A DNA stretch of 38,284 nt from JBLNBU01 sp050260215 (GCA_050260215.1 JBLNBU010000059.1:1-38284); one strand, 5' to 3'; positions 25,199 to 33,553 are shown, counted from the first letter of the stretch. Notes: generated by a model from the sequence alone, not told the origin. Translations and numbers: made by a program.

Positions 25199-25585
25199 TC
25201 AGCCCGCCGCGCGGGCCAGCTTCTTGATGAAAACCCAGTAGGTCCCCAGGATCGGGCTGATCTTCAGGTGGATGCGCACCTTGTAGGGCATGCGCTGCAC
25301 CGCGCAGTCGAACACCGAGTTCAGCTCGCCCGAGGCGACGCCGGTGCGGAACTGCTCGGCGATCACCGAGCCGGCCGCCCAGCGGGCGACGTCGGAAAAG
25401 AAGTTCGAACCGATCATGTTGCCGCGCGGCCCGGCCCCGTCGTCGGGTTCGGTGTCGTTGTATGCGGCGACGCGTCCCTCGCGGTCCAGTTCAACAGCCC
25501 CGAATGGTAATCGCGCGACATCGTCGGGCGCGAGACGGCCAAGCGGATTGTCGGTATCGCTTTCCTCGAAAGCGAAAACCGTCAT
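25199..25585 (-). CDS. Photoactive-yellow-protein-like PAS protein lacking the chromophore cysteine
   Basis: This is a stand-alone PAS-fold protein of 128 residues (classical PYP has 125). I chose the ATG at 25585, because it aligns with the PYP N-terminus; the ATG at 25621 adds twelve residues and has no ribosome-binding site. From residue 27 it follows PYP without gaps through position 69: FGAVELD, Tyr42, Glu46, IGSNFFSDVA. The GVASGELN, VRIHLK and TYWVFIKK segments follow. Tyr42 and Glu46, which bind the p-coumaric acid chromophore in PYP, are kept, but position 69 is Trp (TGG) instead of the Cys that carries it. It is therefore probably not a conventional photoreceptor. The gene is divergent from the che operon, 126 bases away. 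Confidence 0.9.
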   Translation of the reverse strand: MTVFAFEESDTDNPLGRLAPDDVARLPFGAVELDREGRVAAYNDTEPDDGAGPRGNMIGSNFFSDVARWAAGSVIAEQFRTGVASGELNSVFDCAVQRMPYKVRIHLKISPILGTYWVFIKKLARAAG

Positions 25586-25711
25586 GTTCCACGGTCCGGC
25601 CTTGGTCGTGATCGATGCCATTGTCGATGAGTTGCTGTCTTGGCCCCTTCTTCCGGACAGGAATTTGCCGTATTATGCCTTTCCGGTCCACTGGGAAGTT
25701 GGTGAGGGGGA

Positions 25712-26014
25712 ATGGAAATCAAGGAGGTCAACGGTCGACTGGAGGTCGACCTGCCGGCCGTCCTCGATCTGCCGGCGGCAGCCGACCTGCGCGACACCTT
25801 GCTCGACGCCCTGGCCCGCGACAGCGCGGCCGAGGTGGCGCTGAAGGCGGGCGCGGTCGAACGGCTGTCCACCGCCTGTGTGCAGGTGGTCCTGGCCGCG
25901 GCGGCCGGGTTCGCCGCGGCGGCCCGCCACATCGAGATCGACGGCCCCAGCGAGGCCATGGTCCTGACTTTCCGCCATCTCGGCCTTGCGGCCGAACTCG
26001 AAAAATTGACCTGA
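25712..26014 (+). CDS. STAS-domain protein opening the chemotaxis operon (CheS/CheX position)
   Basis: The 100-residue acidic, soluble protein has the STAS pattern: an N-terminal strand (LEVDLPAVLDL), a helix with LRDTLLDAL, and a central strand-loop with LSTACVQVVLAAA. Ser53 occupies the usual regulatory serine position. In rhizobia a small gene at this place encodes CheS, which assists CheY dephosphorylation; equivalence here is an inference from position, since the sequence shows only the fold. It is 14 bases before cheY. A TATTAT -10-like box at 25671-25676 precedes it, with only a weak -35. Confidence 0.8.
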   Translation: MEIKEVNGRLEVDLPAVLDLPAAADLRDTLLDALARDSAAEVALKAGAVERLSTACVQVVLAAAAGFAAAARHIEIDGPSEAMVLTFRHLGLAAELEKLT

Positions 26015-26028
26015 ACTAGGGGAACCCC

Positions 26029-26397
26029 ATGGCAAAGTGCGTTCTGGCCGTCGACGACTCCAAGACCATGCGCGACATGGTGTCCTTCACCCTGCGAGGC
26101 GCCGGCTACACCGTGGTCGAGGCCGAGAACGGGGTGGCGGCACTGAAGCAGCTGCAGGGCGGAGCCAAGGTCGACGTGGTCATCACCGACGTCAACATGC
26201 CCGAGATGGACGGCATCACCCTGGTGCGCCGCATCCGCAGCCTGCCCCAGTATGCCGGCACCCCGGTCCTGATTCTGACCACCGAAAGCGACCAGTCCAA
26301 GAAGGACGAGGGCCGCTCGGCGGGGGCCACCGGCTGGATCGTCAAGCCGTTCAGCCAGGAAAAGCTGTTGCAGATCGTCGCCAAGGTCAGCCCGTAA
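26029..26397 (+). CDS. cheY: CheY, chemotaxis response regulator
   Basis: This single-domain receiver of 122 residues is phosphorylated by CheA and acts on the flagellar motor. The acidic pocket is D9/D10, the phosphorylation site D54, with the switch residues T84 and K106 at the standard spacings. No output domain is attached. Only one cheY occurs in this operon, whereas many alphaproteobacterial che operons carry a second that acts as a phosphate sink. It lies between the STAS gene and cheA. Confidence 0.97.
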   Translation: MAKCVLAVDDSKTMRDMVSFTLRGAGYTVVEAENGVAALKQLQGGAKVDVVITDVNMPEMDGITLVRRIRSLPQYAGTPVLILTTESDQSKKDEGRSAGATGWIVKPFSQEKLLQIVAKVSP

Positions 26398-26433
26398 ACC
26401 GGCTAGACCCGTTTTTTTGGGGGGAGCGAGCCC

Positions 26434-28578
26434 ATGGCCGAGGACCAGTCCTACGACCTGTCGCGGTTCAAGGCGACCTATTTCGAGGAATGCGCGGAAC
26501 TCCTGGCCTCGGCCGAGGAGACCCTGACCCGCTTCGTCGACGGCGGCGCCACCGAGGAGGACATGCACGCGGTGTTCCGCTGCATCCACTCCATCAAGGG
26601 CGGCGCCGGCGCGTTCGCCTTCGACGAGCTGGTGCGCTTCGCCCACGTGTTCGAGACCTCGCTCGACGCCCTGCGCTCGGGCCGGGTCGAACTGACGCCC
26701 CAGGTCGCCGACCTGCTGGTGCGCGCCAACGACGTGCTGGGCGACTTCGTCCGCGCCGCCCAGGAAGGGGCGGCGCTGCCGCCCGACCACGGCGCCGAAC
26801 TGATGGCCAGCCTGTCGGCCCTCACCAGCGGCGGCGCCGCGCCCGCGGCCAAGCCCGCCGCGGCCCCCGCCCCTGCCGCCGCTGCGCCCGCCGCCGCGGC
26901 GTCTGGCCGCACGATCTGGCGGATCCGGCTGCTTCCGGCCGCCGGCCTGCTCAAGACCGGCAACGACCCGCTGCTGATGATCCGCGAGTTGGAAGCGCTG
27001 GGCGACCTGACCATCAAGTGCGACCGCTCGCACCTGCCCGGCTTGGCCGAGATGGACGCCACCCAGTCCTATCTGGCGTGGACCTTCGAGCTGACCACCG
27101 ACAAGGGCCGCGCCGCCATCGACGAGGTGTTCGAGTTCGTGGCCGGCGACACCGCCGAGATCACCGTCGACGCCGTCGGCGAGGCTCCCGCCGACGAGGA
27201 AGGCGACGGCTGGGGCCTGTTCGCCCCCGCGCCCGCCGCCGCAGCCGAGGCCCAGGCCGCCGCCCCCCAGGCGCAGCCGACCGCCCAGGCCGCCGCTCCT
27301 GCCGCCGCCGCGGGCGCCCATCCGCCCGGCGCTGCCGGCGCCGGTGCCGGCGGCCTGCACACCGCCTCGATCCGCGTCGACCTCGATCGCATCGACCGCC
27401 TGGTCAACATGGTCGGCGAGCTGGTGATCACCCAGGCCATGCTGGGCCAGCAGGCGTCTCATTTCTCGGTCGAATCGCACCCCGAGCTGATCCAGGGCCT
27501 GCAGGAGCTGTCGCACCACACCCGCGAGCTGCAGGAAAGCGTGATGGCCATCCGCGCCCAGCCGGTCAAGGCGCTGTTCTCGCGCGCCCCTCGCCTGGTC
27601 CGCGACCTGTCGGCCAAGCTGGGCAAGCAGGCTCGCCTGGTGATGAGCGGCGAGAACACCGAGGTCGACAAGACGGTCATCGAGCAGCTGTCCGACCCGC
27701 TGACCCACCTGATCCGCAATTCGCTCGACCACGGCATCGAAGGCCCCGAGGAACGCATCGCCGCCGGCAAGCCGGCCGAAGGCACCATCCATCTGGGCGC
27801 CGAACACCGCTCGGGCCGCATCATCATCGAGGTGTCCGACGACGGCAAGGGCATCGACCGCAAGCGTGTCCTGGACAAGGCGGTGGAAAAGGGCCTGGTC
27901 GACCGCGGCGCCCAGATGTCGGACGAGCAGATCGACCAGCTGATCTTCGCGCCCGGCTTCTCGACCGCCGAGAAGGTCTCGGACGTGTCGGGCCGCGGCG
28001 TCGGCATGGACGTGGTGCGCAAGAACATCCAGGACGTCGGCGGCCGCGTGGTGGTGCAGTCGACTCCGGGCCAGGGCTCGCGCTTCATCCTGTCGCTGCC
28101 GCTGACGCTGGCGGTGATGGACGGCATGCTGGTGTCGGTGGGCGGCCAGCGCTACGTGCTGCCGCTGACCAACATCGTCGAAAGCCTGCGCCCCAGCACC
28201 CAGCAGGCGCGCAGCCTGGTCGACGTCGGCGACGTGCTGACCATCCGCGGCGAGTACATCCCGCTGGTGCGCCTTTATCAGCTGTTCGGGGTCAGGAACG
28301 CGCTCACCGACCCGACCCGCGGGCTGGTGGTGGTGGTCGAGACCGAGGGCGGCGACCGCATCGGCGTGCTGGTCGACGAGTTGCTGGGCCAGCAGCAGGT
28401 GGTGATCAAGAGCCTGGACGCCAACTACCGCCCGGTGGAAGGCATCTCGGCGGCGACCATCCTGGGCGACGGCCGCGTCGCCCTGATCCTGGACGTCGGA
28501 GCCTTGCGTGCCATCGGCGAAAGGGAACGCCGGCATCGCCAGGCCGCCCCCGAAGTCCACGACTTGGCCGCCGAGTAA
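26434..28578 (+). CDS. cheA: CheA, chemotaxis histidine kinase
   Basis: This is the cytoplasmic kinase that phosphorylates CheY and CheB under receptor control. The 714-residue product has: an HPt P1 domain with H52 in IHSIKGGAG; an Ala/Pro linker; a domain at about 154-240 (WRIRLLPAAGLLKTGNDPL...) that differs from E. coli P2; a second Ala-rich linker; the P3 dimerisation helices from about 313; the ATPase domain (LIRNSLDHGIE, VSDDGKGID, GRGVGMDVV); and a C-terminal CheW-like P5 regulatory domain. The ribosome-binding site (GGGGGGAG) lies before the ATG at 26434. Its stop codon sits in the loop of a hairpin. Confidence 0.97.
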   Translation: MAEDQSYDLSRFKATYFEECAELLASAEETLTRFVDGGATEEDMHAVFRCIHSIKGGAGAFAFDELVRFAHVFETSLDALRSGRVELTPQVADLLVRANDVLGDFVRAAQEGAALPPDHGAELMASLSALTSGGAAPAAKPAAAPAPAAAAPAAAASGRTIWRIRLLPAAGLLKTGNDPLLMIRELEALGDLTIKCDRSHLPGLAEMDATQSYLAWTFELTTDKGRAAIDEVFEFVAGDTAEITVDAVGEAPADEEGDGWGLFAPAPAAAAEAQAAAPQAQPTAQAAAPAAAAGAHPPGAAGAGAGGLHTASIRVDLDRIDRLVNMVGELVITQAMLGQQASHFSVESHPELIQGLQELSHHTRELQESVMAIRAQPVKALFSRAPRLVRDLSAKLGKQARLVMSGENTEVDKTVIEQLSDPLTHLIRNSLDHGIEGPEERIAAGKPAEGTIHLGAEHRSGRIIIEVSDDGKGIDRKRVLDKAVEKGLVDRGAQMSDEQIDQLIFAPGFSTAEKVSDVSGRGVGMDVVRKNIQDVGGRVVVQSTPGQGSRFILSLPLTLAVMDGMLVSVGGQRYVLPLTNIVESLRPSTQQARSLVDVGDVLTIRGEYIPLVRLYQLFGVRNALTDPTRGLVVVVETEGGDRIGVLVDELLGQQQVVIKSLDANYRPVEGISAATILGDGRVALILDVGALRAIGERERRHRQAAPEVHDLAAE

Positions 28579-28587
28579 TCGGCGGCC
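28566..28587 (+). repeat. Hairpin overlapping the cheA stop codon
   Basis: A 9-bp perfect stem (GGCCGCCGA / TCGGCGGCC) has the loop GTAA, so the cheA TAA is within the structure. No T-run follows. It might reduce read-through or protect the upstream mRNA, separating cheA from the 108-base gap before cheW. Confidence 0.55.
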
Positions 28588-28686
28588 TTGCGCCTAAAGT
28601 GCACAAAGGACAAATCGGGTGGTGAGATTTCCACCTTCTGAGCTAATCTGGACTGCGCCCACGGCTGCGTTCAACAGGAGACGGAC

Positions 28687-29145
28687 GTGTCGGACAACAC
28701 GATGAGGCAATTCATCTCGTTCACCATCGGCGACGAGGAATACGGCGTCGACATCATGGCCATCCGCGAGATCAAGGGCTGGACGGCCACCACCGAGTTG
28801 CCTAACACTCCAGCCTACATGCGCGGCGTCATCAACCTGCGCGGCGCCATCGTGCCGATCCTGGATTTGCGCTCGCGCTTCGGCAGCGGCGCGACCGACG
28901 CCAGCGCGCGGCACGTCATCATCGTCGTCGCCGTGGGCTCGCGCGTTGCCGGCATCCTGGTGGACGCCGTCGCCGACATCCTGGCGGTGTCCGGCGAGGA
29001 CATCCAGCCGGTGCCCAACCTGGACCAAAACGCCGCCGCCGGTTTCCTGACCGGCTTGGTCACCGTCGATGGGCGCATGGTGGCGCTGCTCGACCTCGAC
29101 CGTGTCTTCGCCTTCGATCTTGCCGACGAAAACGTCGCCGCCTGA
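28687..29145 (+). CDS. cheW: CheW, receptor-kinase coupling protein
   Basis: CheW links chemoreceptors to CheA. The 152-residue product is a single CheW-like domain with FTIGDEEYGVDIMAIREI, TELPNTPAYMRGVINLRGAIVPILDLR and the C-terminal GFLTGLVTVDGRMVALLDLDRVF. The start is a GTG at 28687 with AGGAG about 7 bases upstream; an ATG at 28702 is a poorer alternative. It is separated from cheA by 108 bases and from the receptor gene by 28 bases. Confidence 0.96.
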   Translation: MSDNTMRQFISFTIGDEEYGVDIMAIREIKGWTATTELPNTPAYMRGVINLRGAIVPILDLRSRFGSGATDASARHVIIVVAVGSRVAGILVDAVADILAVSGEDIQPVPNLDQNAAAGFLTGLVTVDGRMVALLDLDRVFAFDLADENVAA

Positions 29146-29173
29146 CTGAATTGCCTTTGGGGGGTATTCGACC

Positions 29174-31993
29174 ATGACCCTGACCGTCAAAAACCGCATC
29201 TGGGGCGGTTTCTCCACCCTGATCGTCTTCCTGCTGATCGTCGGCTCCATGGCCTTCATTGGCTTCAATTCGGTCAATTCCAGCATCTTCCAGCTGGGTC
29301 ACGTGTCGGAAAACGCCGTCCGCGTGCAGACCATCGAACGCAACGTGGTCGGCCTGCGCCGCAACGTGCTGATCTTCACCGGCTCGAGCGGCGACGACAA
29401 GGCCATGGCCCGCGTCACCGAACTGCACGGCGCGCTGAAGAAGGACATCGGCGACGCCATCGCCGCGACCACCACCGCCGAGCGCAAGGCGGCGCTCGAG
29501 CAGATGATGGTCCTGCTCGAGAAGTACTACGCCAACGTCGAGAAGCTGGTGGTGCTGCGCGCCCAGCGCGACAAGCTGGTCAACGAGGAGCTCAACGTCC
29601 TCGGCCTGACCGCGCGCAAGGACATCACCGCGATCATCGAAAGCGCCATGGCCCGCAAGGAGTTCGAGCTGGCGGCGGAAGCCGGCCAGGTCCAGGAACG
29701 CCTGATGCTGATGCGGCTGGCCGCCAACAAGTTCCTGATCACCGCCGACAAGGCGCAGATCGATGAGGTCAAGGTCGAGGCCGACAAGGTCGAGGGCGCC
29801 GCCAAGGACGTGCGCGCCCTGACCAAGGATGCCCAGACCCGGCAGATGATCGACAACGCCATGACCTTGGTCCTGAAATACGCCAAGGCCACCCAGGACG
29901 TCGCCGTGGTGGTTACCGAGATCAACCGCATCGTCGCCAAGGAAAACGCCGAGGTCGCCAACCAGTTCGGCGACCTGGCCACCCACGTCAAGAAGTCCCA
30001 GCTCGAGACCTTCGACAAGCTGGAAGCCGAGGTCCAGGAGACCGCCGGCACCCAGAAGACCACCTCGGCGGTGCTGTCCACCCTGGCCACCCTGCTGGGC
30101 GTCGCCTTCGCCTGGATCATCGCACGCGCCATCCTGGTGCCCATCAACGCCATGACCAGCGCCATGGGCGAACTGGCGTCGGGCAAGCTCGAGGTCACCG
30201 TGCCGGCGCTCGATCGCCACGACGAGATCGGCGACATGGCCAAGGCGGTGCAGGTGTTCAAGCAGAACGCCATCGATAAGGTGCGCATGGAGGCCGAGCA
30301 GAAGGCCCGCGAGGAAGCCGAACGCAAGGCCGAGGAAGAGCAGCGCGCCCGCGAGGCGGCCATCGTCGCCGAAGTGGCCGAAGTGGCCCGCGCCGCCAGC
30401 CTGGGCGACCTGGACCGCCGCATCGACCTGGCCGGCAAGGACGGCTTCCTGCTGACCCTGTGCGACGGCATCAACAACCTGCTGGCCATGACCAACACCG
30501 CGTTGTCCGACGTGGCGTCGGTGCTGGGCGCCGTCGCCGAGGGCGACCTGACCAAGCGGGTCACCAACAATTACGAGGGCGTGTTCAACCGGCTGAAGGG
30601 CGACGTCAACACGACGGCGTCCAAGCTGCTCGACATCGTCACCAACATCAACCACGCCGCGTCGCAGATCTCGACCTCGGCCAGCGAAGTGGCGGCCGGT
30701 TCGGTCGATCTGTCCGAACGCTCGGAGCAGCAGGCATCGAGCCTGGAAGAGACTGCCGCGTCCATGGAAGAGCTGGCTGCCACCGTGCGCCAGAACTCCG
30801 CCAACGCCCAGCAGGCCAACCAGCTGGCGGCCGGTGCCCGCGAGGTGGCGGCCGGCGGCGGCCAGGTGGTGTCGGACGCCATCTCGGCCATGGGCCGCAT
30901 CGAGGCGTCCAGCCAGAAGATCGAGGACATCGTCGGCATGATCGACGAGATCGCCTTCCAGACCAACCTGCTGGCCCTGAATGCCGCAGTGGAAGCCGCG
31001 CGTGCCGGCGACGCCGGCAAGGGCTTCGCCGTGGTGGCCCAGGAAGTCCGCAACCTCGCCCAGCGCTCCGCCCAGGCGTCCAAGGAGATCAAGGGCCTGA
31101 TCGCCGAAAGCTCGTCCCAGGTGCGCATGGGCGCCGACCTGGTCAAGGGCGCCGGCAAGACGCTCGACGACATCCTGGGCAGCGTCAAGCGCGTCGCCGA
31201 CATCGTTGCCGAGATCGCCGCCGCCAGCCAGGAACAGGCCAGCGGCATCGACCAGGTCAACGCCGCCGTCACCCAGATGGACGAGATGACCCAGCAGAAC
31301 GCCGCCCTGGTCGAGGAGTCGGCCGCGGCGGCCCAGGCGCTGTCCGACGCGGCGGCCGGCCTGGAACAGCAGATGGGCTTCTTCCTGACCGACGCCAACT
31401 CGCAGCGCGGCCTGATCCACCAGGTGACGCTGATCCGCAGCACCAAGGGCGACCACGACAACTTTCGCCAGTCGGTACGCGACGCAGTGGCCGGCAAAGG
31501 CAACCTGACTGCCGACAAGCTGCCCGACCACCACAATTGCCGCCTGGGCAAGTGGTACGACAGCTGTTCGGAAGCGGCGGTGAAGGAAAGCCCGGCTTAC
31601 GGCGCACTGCTGGAACCGCACCGCAAGGTCCACGAGGCCGGCAAGCGGGCGCTGGCCTGCCACGCAGCTGGTGACAGTGCCGGCCGCGACACCGCGCTGT
31701 CGGAAATGGACCGCATTGCCACCGACGTGCTCTCGGGTCTCGACCGCCTGGCCGACGACGTCCAGCATATCGCCAGCGACCGCACCAGCACCGCCGCCGG
31801 CGCCGGGCCGGCCCGTTCGCGGGCGACCAAGCCCGCCGCCAAGGCCGCCGGCAAGCCGGCCGCCAAGTCGTCCGAGCGCTCTCACCTAGCCAAGCTGCAC
31901 AAGACCGAGGGCGGCCAGGAGCACGCCGCCGCCCCCAAGCCGGCCAAGGCCAAGGCTGCTTCGGGCGACGACGGGGACTGGGCGGAGTTCTAA
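29174..31993 (+). CDS. Methyl-accepting chemotaxis protein with CZB zinc-binding domain and xWxxF tail
   Basis: This operon-encoded chemoreceptor has 939 residues. A membrane segment (about 9-30), a helical periplasmic domain (to about 295), a second membrane segment, two HAMP-type units and the signalling hairpin (EIAFQTNLLALNAAVEAARAG) precede a C-terminal CZB domain from about residue 740. Its zinc ligands fit H761, C789 (NCRLGKWY), H816 and H820. A Lys/Ala-rich flexible linker of about 65 residues follows, and the protein ends DWAEF. This matches the xWxxF pentapeptide that tethers CheR and CheB to receptors such as E. coli Tar (NWETF). The next gene is cheR. CZB domains in other bacteria sense zinc or hypochlorous acid. 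Confidence 0.95.
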   Translation: MTLTVKNRIWGGFSTLIVFLLIVGSMAFIGFNSVNSSIFQLGHVSENAVRVQTIERNVVGLRRNVLIFTGSSGDDKAMARVTELHGALKKDIGDAIAATTTAERKAALEQMMVLLEKYYANVEKLVVLRAQRDKLVNEELNVLGLTARKDITAIIESAMARKEFELAAEAGQVQERLMLMRLAANKFLITADKAQIDEVKVEADKVEGAAKDVRALTKDAQTRQMIDNAMTLVLKYAKATQDVAVVVTEINRIVAKENAEVANQFGDLATHVKKSQLETFDKLEAEVQETAGTQKTTSAVLSTLATLLGVAFAWIIARAILVPINAMTSAMGELASGKLEVTVPALDRHDEIGDMAKAVQVFKQNAIDKVRMEAEQKAREEAERKAEEEQRAREAAIVAEVAEVARAASLGDLDRRIDLAGKDGFLLTLCDGINNLLAMTNTALSDVASVLGAVAEGDLTKRVTNNYEGVFNRLKGDVNTTASKLLDIVTNINHAASQISTSASEVAAGSVDLSERSEQQASSLEETAASMEELAATVRQNSANAQQANQLAAGAREVAAGGGQVVSDAISAMGRIEASSQKIEDIVGMIDEIAFQTNLLALNAAVEAARAGDAGKGFAVVAQEVRNLAQRSAQASKEIKGLIAESSSQVRMGADLVKGAGKTLDDILGSVKRVADIVAEIAAASQEQASGIDQVNAAVTQMDEMTQQNAALVEESAAAAQALSDAAAGLEQQMGFFLTDANSQRGLIHQVTLIRSTKGDHDNFRQSVRDAVAGKGNLTADKLPDHHNCRLGKWYDSCSEAAVKESPAYGALLEPHRKVHEAGKRALACHAAGDSAGRDTALSEMDRIATDVLSGLDRLADDVQHIASDRTSTAAGAGPARSRATKPAAKAAGKPAAKSSERSHLAKLHKTEGGQEHAAAPKPAKAKAASGDDGDWAEF

Positions 31994-32017
31994 CGGTACT
32001 GATCGTCTGATATACTT

Positions 32018-32042
32018 CCCCGCCGGAACCATTCCGGCGGGG
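32018..32042 (+). repeat. Strong hairpin between mcp and cheR
   Basis: An 11-bp perfect stem (CCCCGCCGGAA / TTCCGGCGGGG) with a 3-base loop is followed by ATTT only. It lies 24 bases past the mcp stop and 22 before the cheR ATG. It is too T-poor for an efficient terminator; partial attenuation or mRNA protection of the long receptor transcript is plausible. Confidence 0.6.
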
Positions 32043-32064
32043 ATTTGAAGAGTCCGGGTGGGGC

Positions 32065-32913
32065 ATGCAACGAAGCGAGACGTCGCCGCGCGAATTCGAA
32101 CTGCGCGACCGGGAATTCCGCTTCCTGGCTTCCTTCCTGTCGCGCGAGACCGGCATCGTGCTGTCCGAGCACAAGCGCGAGATGGTGTGCGGCCGCCTGG
32201 TCAAGCGCCTGCGCGCCCTGGGGCTGAAGGGCTTCGACGAGTACTGCGAGCTGCTCGACGGCCCCGACGGCCATGACGAGGTCGAGCACGTCGTCAACGC
32301 CATCACCACCAACATCACCCACTTCTTCCGCGAGCCCCATCATTTCGAGCAGCTGCGCCGCGACGTGCTGGCCCCCCGGCTGTCGGAACAGCCGCGCCGG
32401 CCGCGCATCCGCATCTGGTCGGCCGGCTGCTCGTCGGGCGAGGAGCCCTACTCCATCGCCATGGTGGTGGCCGACGTGCTCAAGCAGCCCGAGGCCTGGG
32501 ACGCCCTGATCCTGGCCACCGACATCGACACCAACATGCTGGCCCGCGGCGCCGCCGGCGAGTACGACGCCGAAGCGGTGCGCAATGTCCCCGAGACCTA
32601 TCGCAAGCGCTTCATCCGCCGCATCCCCGGCCGCACCGACCGGGTGCAGATGGGCGACGAGCTGCGCCGCCTGATCCGCTTCAAGCGGCTGAACCTGCAC
32701 GAGCCGTGGCCGATGAAGGGCAAGTTCGACGCCATCTTCTGCCGCAACGTCGCCATCTACTTCGACAAGCCGACCCAGCGCGCCCTGTTCAACCGCTATG
32801 CCGACATGCTGGCGCCGGGCGGCTTCTTCTATCTCGGCCACGCCGAATCGCTGATCGGGGTGTCGGACCGCTTCGAGGTGGCCGACAAGACCGTCTACAG
32901 GAAGATCAAATGA
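32065..32913 (+). CDS. cheR: CheR, chemoreceptor glutamate methyltransferase
   Basis: CheR methylates receptor glutamates with SAM during adaptation. The 282-residue product has an N-terminal helical domain and a SAM-binding domain with WSAGCSSGEEPYSIAM, LATDIDTNML and FCRNVAIYF. No TPR extension is present. The ATG at 32065 lies after a G-rich site; its stop overlaps the cheD ATG as ATGA. The adjacent receptor carries a DWAEF tail; the β-subdomain of CheR that binds such tails falls within the visible SAM domain. Confidence 0.96.
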   Translation: MQRSETSPREFELRDREFRFLASFLSRETGIVLSEHKREMVCGRLVKRLRALGLKGFDEYCELLDGPDGHDEVEHVVNAITTNITHFFREPHHFEQLRRDVLAPRLSEQPRRPRIRIWSAGCSSGEEPYSIAMVVADVLKQPEAWDALILATDIDTNMLARGAAGEYDAEAVRNVPETYRKRFIRRIPGRTDRVQMGDELRRLIRFKRLNLHEPWPMKGKFDAIFCRNVAIYFDKPTQRALFNRYADMLAPGGFFYLGHAESLIGVSDRFEVADKTVYRKIK

Positions 32914-33545
32914 GCCGCGCCGACGGCATCGGGGGCCACGCGGACGAGGCGGAACGCCGCCGCTGGTTCGACCCCACCTTCAAGATCATGGCGGTCAAGG
33001 TGCTGCCGGGCGAGCACTACGTCTCGACCTCGGGCCAGGAGATGATCGTCACCGTGCTGGGGTCGTGCGTCGCCGCCTGCGTGTGGGACCCGCGCATGAA
33101 GATCGGCGGCATGAACCACTTCATGCTGCCCGAATCGGGCAGCGACGGCGCCCCGGTCGACAAGTCCATGCGCTATGGCAACCACGCCATGGAAGAGTTG
33201 ATCAACGACGTCCTGCGCCGCGGCGGCCGGCGCGACGCGCTGGAAATCAAGGTGTTCGGCGGCGGCAACGTGCTGTCGAGCATGTCGGGCGGCGGATCCG
33301 TGCCCATCGGCGACCGCAACTCAGCCTTCGTGCGCCGCTACCTGCGCGAGGAAGGCTTCCAGATCGCCGCCGAGGACCTAGGGGGAATGCATCCGCGCCG
33401 CATCCATTTCTTCCCGCGGCTGGGCAAGGTGATCCGGCTGTTCCTGAAGAAGGACGTCGAGCGCGCCGTGCTCAACCGCGAACTGTCCTACCGTACCCGT
33501 CTGCAGGACGTCCCCGTCGAGGGCGACGTCGAATTGTTCACCTGA
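32910..33545 (+). CDS. cheD: CheD, chemoreceptor glutamine deamidase
   Basis: CheD deamidates specific receptor glutamines. The 211-residue product has the catalytic region LGSCVAACVWD (Cys) and GGMNHFMLP (His), plus the KVFGGGNVL and HPRRIHFFPRLGKVIRL segments of the family. The ATG overlaps the cheR stop. About 25 residues precede the conserved domain. It ends GDVELFT, an acidic-aromatic tail comparable with the DDELF end of the last operon gene. It is 8 bases before cheB. Confidence 0.96.
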   Translation: MSRADGIGGHADEAERRRWFDPTFKIMAVKVLPGEHYVSTSGQEMIVTVLGSCVAACVWDPRMKIGGMNHFMLPESGSDGAPVDKSMRYGNHAMEELINDVLRRGGRRDALEIKVFGGGNVLSSMSGGGSVPIGDRNSAFVRRYLREEGFQIAAEDLGGMHPRRIHFFPRLGKVIRLFLKKDVERAVLNRELSYRTRLQDVPVEGDVELFT

Positions 33546-33553
33546 GGCTGACC

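Noticed and set aside
25586..25711. σ54 or σ28 promoter before the che operon
   Set aside because: I found no GG-N10-GC pair in a matching context and no σ28 consensus; only a TATTAT box with a weak -35 is visible.
26397..26434. Terminator between cheY and cheA at the run of seven T residues
   Set aside because: No stem precedes the T-run, so it is not an intrinsic terminator.
25582..28560. Minus-strand open frame of almost 1000 codons opposite cheY and cheA
   Set aside because: The composition is an antisense artefact. The plus strand encodes intact CheY and CheA.
29060..31885. Minus-strand open frame opposite the operon chemoreceptor
   Set aside because: It has the same repetitive shadow composition as the frame opposite the orphan receptor, reflecting the similarity of the two real genes.
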